A stretch of 9,407 nucleotides of DNA from Clostridia bacterium (GTDB lineage Bacteria > Bacillota > Clostridia > Oscillospirales > CAG-272), in the NCBI GenBank assembly GCA_017559555.1, contig JAFYRH010000205.1, positions 1 through 9,407 on the forward strand, in the 5' to 3' direction. A model generated the notes under the pieces. The model was not told the DNA's origin, did no database searches, and saw nothing but the letters and a program-made list of their open reading frames with translations. Shown here piece by piece: positions 6,392 to 9,407 of this stretch. Positions within the stretch are counted from its first letter, which is position 1. Each line of letters begins with the position of its first letter. Made by a program: the position numbers and the translations under genes.

Positions 6392-7522
6392 TTATTTTTT
6401 GGATGCGAGAGTGCGGCTGTGCTTATCCATCAAGGTTTGAATGCGCTTAACGGGATTGAGCAGAGTGCTAATGGTTGCATCATTGTTGAGAGTATCGATA
6501 AGGTATGCTACGTATTTGCACATATTTACCTCAGTGTACCACTCTTTGTCTGCCAATTCGGGACGACGGTAAATAAGGTTGGTGGTAAAGATGCGATCGA
6601 ATACGCCTTCTTTTGCCGCTTGGTCGAACTTTTCAAAGCCCTCGGTAAACAAACCAAAGGTTGCAAAGCAGAATACGCGGTTAGCGCCCTTTTCTTTAAG
6701 CTGACGGCAAACGTCGATCATCGATTCGCCGGAGGCGATCATATCGTCAACAACAACCGCATCCTTGCCGTGCAGGTCGCGACCGAGATATTCGTGAGCT
6801 TCGATGGGGTTACGACCATTGACGATTACGGAGTAGTTTCTTCTCTTATAGAACATACCGATATCGATGCCGAGAACCGAGCTATAATACATACAACGGG
6901 ACATAGCGCCTTCGTCGGGAGAGATGATCACCATATTGTCCTTGTCGATTTTAACGTCGGGAACGGCACGAACAAGCGCCTTGATCATTTGGTATGCAGG
7001 ACGAACGTTATCAAATCCGGAAAGCGGAATTGCATTGTTGATACGAGAATCGTGTGCATCGAACGTGAGAATGTTGGTAACACCCATTGCAACGAGTTCT
7101 TGCAGCATCAACGCACAGTCAAGGGACTCACGTCCGCTTCTCTTGTGCTGTCTGCCCTCGTAAAGCATAGGCATAATAACGGTCAATCTTCTTGCCTTAC
7201 CCTCGATTGCGGCAATGATGCGCTTGAGGTCTGCATAGTGATCGTCGGGACTCATCGGAACTTCCATACCGTACATTTTGTAGGTAACGCCATAGTTGAA
7301 AACGTCGCAAACGATGTAAACGTCCTTGCCACGCATGGACTCGTGCAGCATTCCTTTTGCTTCACCCGAGCCAAAACGAGGGCAATCTGCCTTTACGAGA
7401 AAGGTCTTGTCGTTGTCACCGTGTCTGCGCCAATCGCGAAGATAATAATCTACTTGATCGGCAAACGCTTCACAGCCCTTCATTCCGATTACACAAAGCT
7501 CTCCAAATTGATTGTCCTTCAT
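6392..7522 (-). CDS. prs: Ribose-phosphate pyrophosphokinase (PRPP synthetase), divergent long form
   Basis: A 376-residue enzyme that makes 5-phosphoribosyl-1-diphosphate from ribose-5-phosphate and ATP for purine, pyrimidine, NAD, His and Trp synthesis. The PRPP-binding loop is AVVVDDMIASGESM (255-268). The ATP-loop region reads YEGRQHKRSGRES (121-133), where ordinary Prs has a RQDRKxRSRE-type sequence. The DLHA-type motif is replaced by FDAHDSR (154-160), and SPDEGAMSRC (201-210) stands for the usual SPDxGG segment. YKRRNYS (225-231) corresponds to the flexible catalytic loop. It is about 60 residues longer than the common 315-residue Prs, with extra sequence at the N-terminus and a C-terminal helical tail. 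GGAGG lies about 7 bases upstream of the ATG. It follows the rhamnulokinase gene by 81 bases on the same strand. Essentials are kept, so I read it as an active clostridial-type variant. Confidence 0.88.
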   Translation of the reverse strand: MKDNQFGELCVIGMKGCEAFADQVDYYLRDWRRHGDNDKTFLVKADCPRFGSGEAKGMLHESMRGKDVYIVCDVFNYGVTYKMYGMEVPMSPDDHYADLKRIIAAIEGKARRLTVIMPMLYEGRQHKRSGRESLDCALMLQELVAMGVTNILTFDAHDSRINNAIPLSGFDNVRPAYQMIKALVRAVPDVKIDKDNMVIISPDEGAMSRCMYYSSVLGIDIGMFYKRRNYSVIVNGRNPIEAHEYLGRDLHGKDAVVVDDMIASGESMIDVCRQLKEKGANRVFCFATFGLFTEGFEKFDQAAKEGVFDRIFTTNLIYRRPELADKEWYTEVNMCKYVAYLIDTLNNDATISTLLNPVKRIQTLMDKHSRTLASKK

Positions 7523-7603
7523 AATAAGCCTCCGTTGTATTTTTATTTTTTACATATATTCCCCAATTCACGGCAATATACCGTGCTGACAGGTAATTTT
7601 TCG
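7523..7603 (-). other. Leader between rhaB-like gene and prs with two short inverted repeats
   Basis: This 81-bp gap has two weak stem-loops: CTGAC (7586-7590) with GTCAG (7603-7607), which overlaps the rhamnulokinase stop codon, and CACGG (7569-7573) with CCGTG (7581-7585). Neither is followed by a U tract on the minus strand, so they are poor terminators. A TATATT lies inside the second loop on the minus strand but lacks a good -35. Whether prs has its own promoter is open; co-transcription is possible. Confidence 0.3.
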
Positions 7604-9073
7604 TCAGTTAAGAGCACAAAAAGTTTGATATGCATCATCCCACGCGGCAGTATTTTGCGGTGTGTAATACTTGGGTGTAAAGGATGCTGCCACGATTGCA
7701 CGGGCGTCCGCGAGGTCTTTTGCCTCGCCTGCCGCCATCAATTGCACCAAAAGGTTGCCGATTGCGGTTGCCTCCTCGGGACCTGCGCATACGGGAATAC
7801 CGCAGGCGTCGGCGGTCATTTGCGAAAGGAATACGTCCTTGGTTCCACCACCCACAACGTGAATGATACGCGGTTGAATGCCGGTCAGTTTGCCGATGAC
7901 CTCGGCAGTATAACGATACTTCATTGCCAGGCTCTCATAGATGCAACGCACGACCTCGCCCACCGTTTGAGGGACGTATTGACCCGTTTTTTGGCAGAAT
8001 TCGCGCACGCGCGCAGGCAAATCGCCTGGAGCGACAAAAGAAGCATCGTCGGGATTGATAAAACACCTAAAGGGTTTTGCCGCTTTGGCAAGGGATTCGA
8101 GCTCAGCAAAGGAATAGTCCTTGCCCTCTCTCTTCCACTGACGGCGCGACTCTTGAATGAGCCAAAGCCCCATAATATTTTTGAGGAATCGAATCGTGTT
8201 ATTGATTCCTCCCTCGTTGGTAAAATTGTATTTTTCGGTTTGTTCGTTGATTTTGGGAGTATCGAGTTCGGTCCCCATCAGCGACCAAGTACCGCTACTG
8301 ATAAAGAGAAATTCTTTTTCCTTTGTGGGAACGGCAATGACCGCGCTTGCCGTATCGTGCGATGCTACTGTAAGCACCTCGGCATCGGTTTTGCCAACCT
8401 CCGCCTGCACTTGTGGGAGAAGCTTGCCCATTCTTGTGCCGGGGGCAACGATATCGCCAAGCAGTCTTTGCGGAATGCCTGCTTTTGCAATGATATCCTT
8501 TGCATAATCGCGCTTTTGGGCATCGAGAAGCGCGCCCGTGGAAAGAATGGTGTATTCGTTTGCCATATTCCCCGTGAGGAAATAGTTAAAAAGATCGGGA
8601 ATGTTGAGCATGCGAGATGCATTTTCCACCATTTTGGGGTCGTCGCGCATATCGGCGGCAAGCTGAAAAATGGTGTTGAAGTTCATGCTTTGAATGCCTG
8701 TTTTGGCATAAAGCTCGGAAGCATCAAAAAAACGACCGACATAAGACACGATCCCCTCGGTGCGGGCATCCCGATAATGGTAGGGGTTGGCGAGCATTTT
8801 GCCGCGTGCATCAAGCAGCGCGTAGTCCACGCCCCACGTGTCTATACCGATCGAACGAATGGCATCGCCATCCAAAACAGTTTTTCTGATAGATTGCTTA
8901 ATTTCGTGAAAGATGCGCAGAACATCCCAATGCATTCTGCCACACAAAATGACGGGATCGTTAGAAAAACGGTGATTTTCCTTAAGGGAGAGCTTTTGAC
9001 CGTCAAAAGAGCCGACGATGCCACGACCGCTGGACGCACCGAGGTCGATTGCCAACATTTTTTGCTCTGCCAT
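7604..9073 (-). CDS. rhaB: Rhamnulokinase
   Basis: A 489-residue FGGY-family sugar kinase that phosphorylates L-rhamnulose with ATP in L-rhamnose breakdown. The first phosphate-binding loop is DLGASSGR (10-17). IGIDTWGVDYALLD (75-88) is characteristic of rhamnulokinases. ASHDTASA (237-244) carries the probable catalytic base Asp240. SSGTWSLMG (259-267), VVGGGTKD (406-413) and GPEEATAIGN (431-440) form the ATP-binding half. Length matches the family. The start at 9073 is supported by GGGGGTGA a few bases upstream. The usual partners, isomerase (rhaA), aldolase (rhaD) and a regulator, are absent from the window; the next gene downstream is prs. The methyl-pentose kinases are related, so fuculose cannot be wholly excluded, but the DTWGVDY motif favours rhamnulose. 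Confidence 0.9.
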   Translation of the reverse strand: MAEQKMLAIDLGASSGRGIVGSFDGQKLSLKENHRFSNDPVILCGRMHWDVLRIFHEIKQSIRKTVLDGDAIRSIGIDTWGVDYALLDARGKMLANPYHYRDARTEGIVSYVGRFFDASELYAKTGIQSMNFNTIFQLAADMRDDPKMVENASRMLNIPDLFNYFLTGNMANEYTILSTGALLDAQKRDYAKDIIAKAGIPQRLLGDIVAPGTRMGKLLPQVQAEVGKTDAEVLTVASHDTASAVIAVPTKEKEFLFISSGTWSLMGTELDTPKINEQTEKYNFTNEGGINNTIRFLKNIMGLWLIQESRRQWKREGKDYSFAELESLAKAAKPFRCFINPDDASFVAPGDLPARVREFCQKTGQYVPQTVGEVVRCIYESLAMKYRYTAEVIGKLTGIQPRIIHVVGGGTKDVFLSQMTADACGIPVCAGPEEATAIGNLLVQLMAAGEAKDLADARAIVAASFTPKYYTPQNTAAWDDAYQTFCALN

Positions 9074-9102
9074 AGGAACTCACCCCCATTCTGAATAACT
9101 GC

Positions 9103-9143
9103 AAATTCATTATACCATATCCAAACCTAAAATGTATGAATTT
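9103..9143. repeat. 8-bp inverted repeat flanking the rhaB promoter
   Basis: AAATTCAT (9103-9110) and ATGAATTT (9136-9143) are exact inverted copies, with starts 33 bp apart, near three helical turns. One arm overlaps the -10 box and the other the -35 position. It could be a regulator site; the arms are A/T-rich, so chance is a real alternative. Confidence 0.4.
9109..9117 (-). promoter_or_regulatory. Extended -10 promoter of the rhamnulokinase gene
   Basis: On the minus strand the sequence TGGTATAAT (9117-9109) is a perfect TATAAT with the TGN extension, which lets a promoter work with a weak -35. The -35 position has only ATACAT or similar. The leader would be about 30 bases. An 8-base inverted repeat brackets this promoter (9103-9110 and 9136-9143). 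Confidence 0.7.
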
Positions 9144-9250
9144 TTTGTGAATGTCTCGGCTTTATTCTACACAAAATTACAAAGGATTTTATGATAAAAA
9201 TAAGACAAAACAGAAAAATTATTTTTTTATGACCTTTTTGCAAAAAACTC

Positions 9251-9279
9251 TTGCTTTTTTCAAAAATTTATGCTATAAT
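9251..9279 (+). promoter_or_regulatory. Strong promoter of the serine tRNA gene
   Basis: TTGCTT at 9251-9256, a 17-bp spacer and TATAAT at 9274-9279, with TGC just before the -10 (extended -10). Transcription should begin near 9286, leaving a leader of about 28 bases before the mature tRNA. Confidence 0.88.
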
Positions 9280-9286
9280 GGTTGCG

Positions 9287-9302
9287 TTCGCAAGTTTGCG
9301 AA
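9287..9302 (+). repeat. Inverted repeat in the tRNA leader
   Basis: TTCGCAAGTTTGCGAA consists of exact 7-base inverted arms around GT. It begins at the expected transcription start and ends 11 bases before the mature tRNA 5' end. As RNA a two-base loop is too tight, so the inner pair would open. It could be a leader hairpin that helps RNase P processing or a DNA site over the start point. Confidence 0.5.
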
Positions 9303-9313
9303 TAGATGAATAT

Positions 9314-9402
9314 GGAAGCGTATCGAAGTGGTCATAACGGGACTGACTCGAAATCAGTTGTACCTCACGGTACCGTGGGTTCGAATCCCACCGCTTCCGC
9401 CA
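9314..9402 (+). tRNA. tRNA-Ser, anticodon CGA
   Basis: A class II tRNA of 89 bases including an encoded CCA (9400-9402). The acceptor stem is GGAAGCG (9314-9320) with CGCTTCC (9392-9398) and discriminator G9399. The anticodon arm is ACTGA (9342-9346), loop CTCGAAA, TCAGT (9354-9358), with anticodon CGA at 9349-9351 reading UCG. The long variable arm (about GTACC-TCAC-GGTAC) and the G discriminator are typical of serine tRNAs. The T arm is GTGGG (9375-9379), TTCGAAT, CCCAC (9387-9391). It has its own promoter and is divergent from the rhamnulokinase gene. Confidence 0.96.
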
Positions 9403-9407
9403 AAGAA

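Noticed and set aside
6419..9094. A very long open frame on the plus strand (891 codons) opposite prs and rhaB
   Set aside because: It is in exact antisense register to two genes with clear family motifs, has no ribosome binding site, and its sequence shows no recognisable domain. Its openness is explained by missing UUA, CUA and UCA codons in the sense genes.
9191..9232. A 13-codon frame with AAAGGA just upstream in the rhaB-tRNA gap
   Set aside because: Too short, A/T-driven composition, no convincing promoter, and nothing to suggest leader-peptide attenuation of the tRNA.

Overview
The window looks like chromosomal DNA from an anaerobic low-to-moderate GC Bacillota, most likely a gut-type clostridium (Clostridia). 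The grounds are purine-rich Shine-Dalgarno sites before almost every gene, sigma-A type promoters with 17-bp spacers, a clostridial-style feoA-feoB-Cys-rich protein operon, a tRNA gene with encoded CCA, and the length and style of the PRPP synthetase. This is inference from the sequence alone; no species is claimed. Apart from the incomplete gene at the left edge, all genes are intact. There are no insertion sequences, phage genes or CRISPR arrays.

Layout from left to right: (1) the N-terminus of a glycosyltransferase leaving the window on the minus strand (1-135), divergent from (2) a sodium-dependent NSS/SLC6-type transporter on the plus strand (268-1686). (3) A bidirectional terminator (about 1692-1734) separates it from a convergent minus-strand ferrous-iron operon: feoA (4085-4306), feoB (1925-3997) and a 61-residue six-cysteine membrane protein (1735-1920). 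This operon has a perfect-consensus promoter followed at once by a 16-bp perfect palindrome, GTTAGCATATGCTAAC. A near-identical copy lies between feoA and feoB. (4) Divergent from feoA is a ZIP-family metal transporter (4483-5277), followed by (5) a methyltransferase-like protein of unknown role (5352-6335) with its own strong promoter. (6) A second bidirectional terminator (about 6336-6378) lies between it and two minus-strand genes, a PRPP synthetase (6392-7522) and a rhamnulokinase (7604-9073). (7) A serine tRNA with anticodon CGA (9314-9402) ends the window under its own strong promoter.

The clearest functional unit is the metal block at 1735-5277: GTP-gated Fe(II) uptake (FeoA/FeoB plus the Cys-rich partner) next to a divergent ZIP-type divalent metal transporter. 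The feo operon is probably repressed by a metal-sensing regulator, perhaps of the DtxR family, that binds the palindromes. The rest is metabolic: amino-acid-type uptake, PRPP supply for nucleotide synthesis, rhamnulose phosphorylation and a serine tRNA. I see no wholly new system. The best leads are the paired feo palindromes, the unassigned methyltransferase-like protein, the divergent PRPP synthetase and an inverted repeat bracketing the rhaB promoter.
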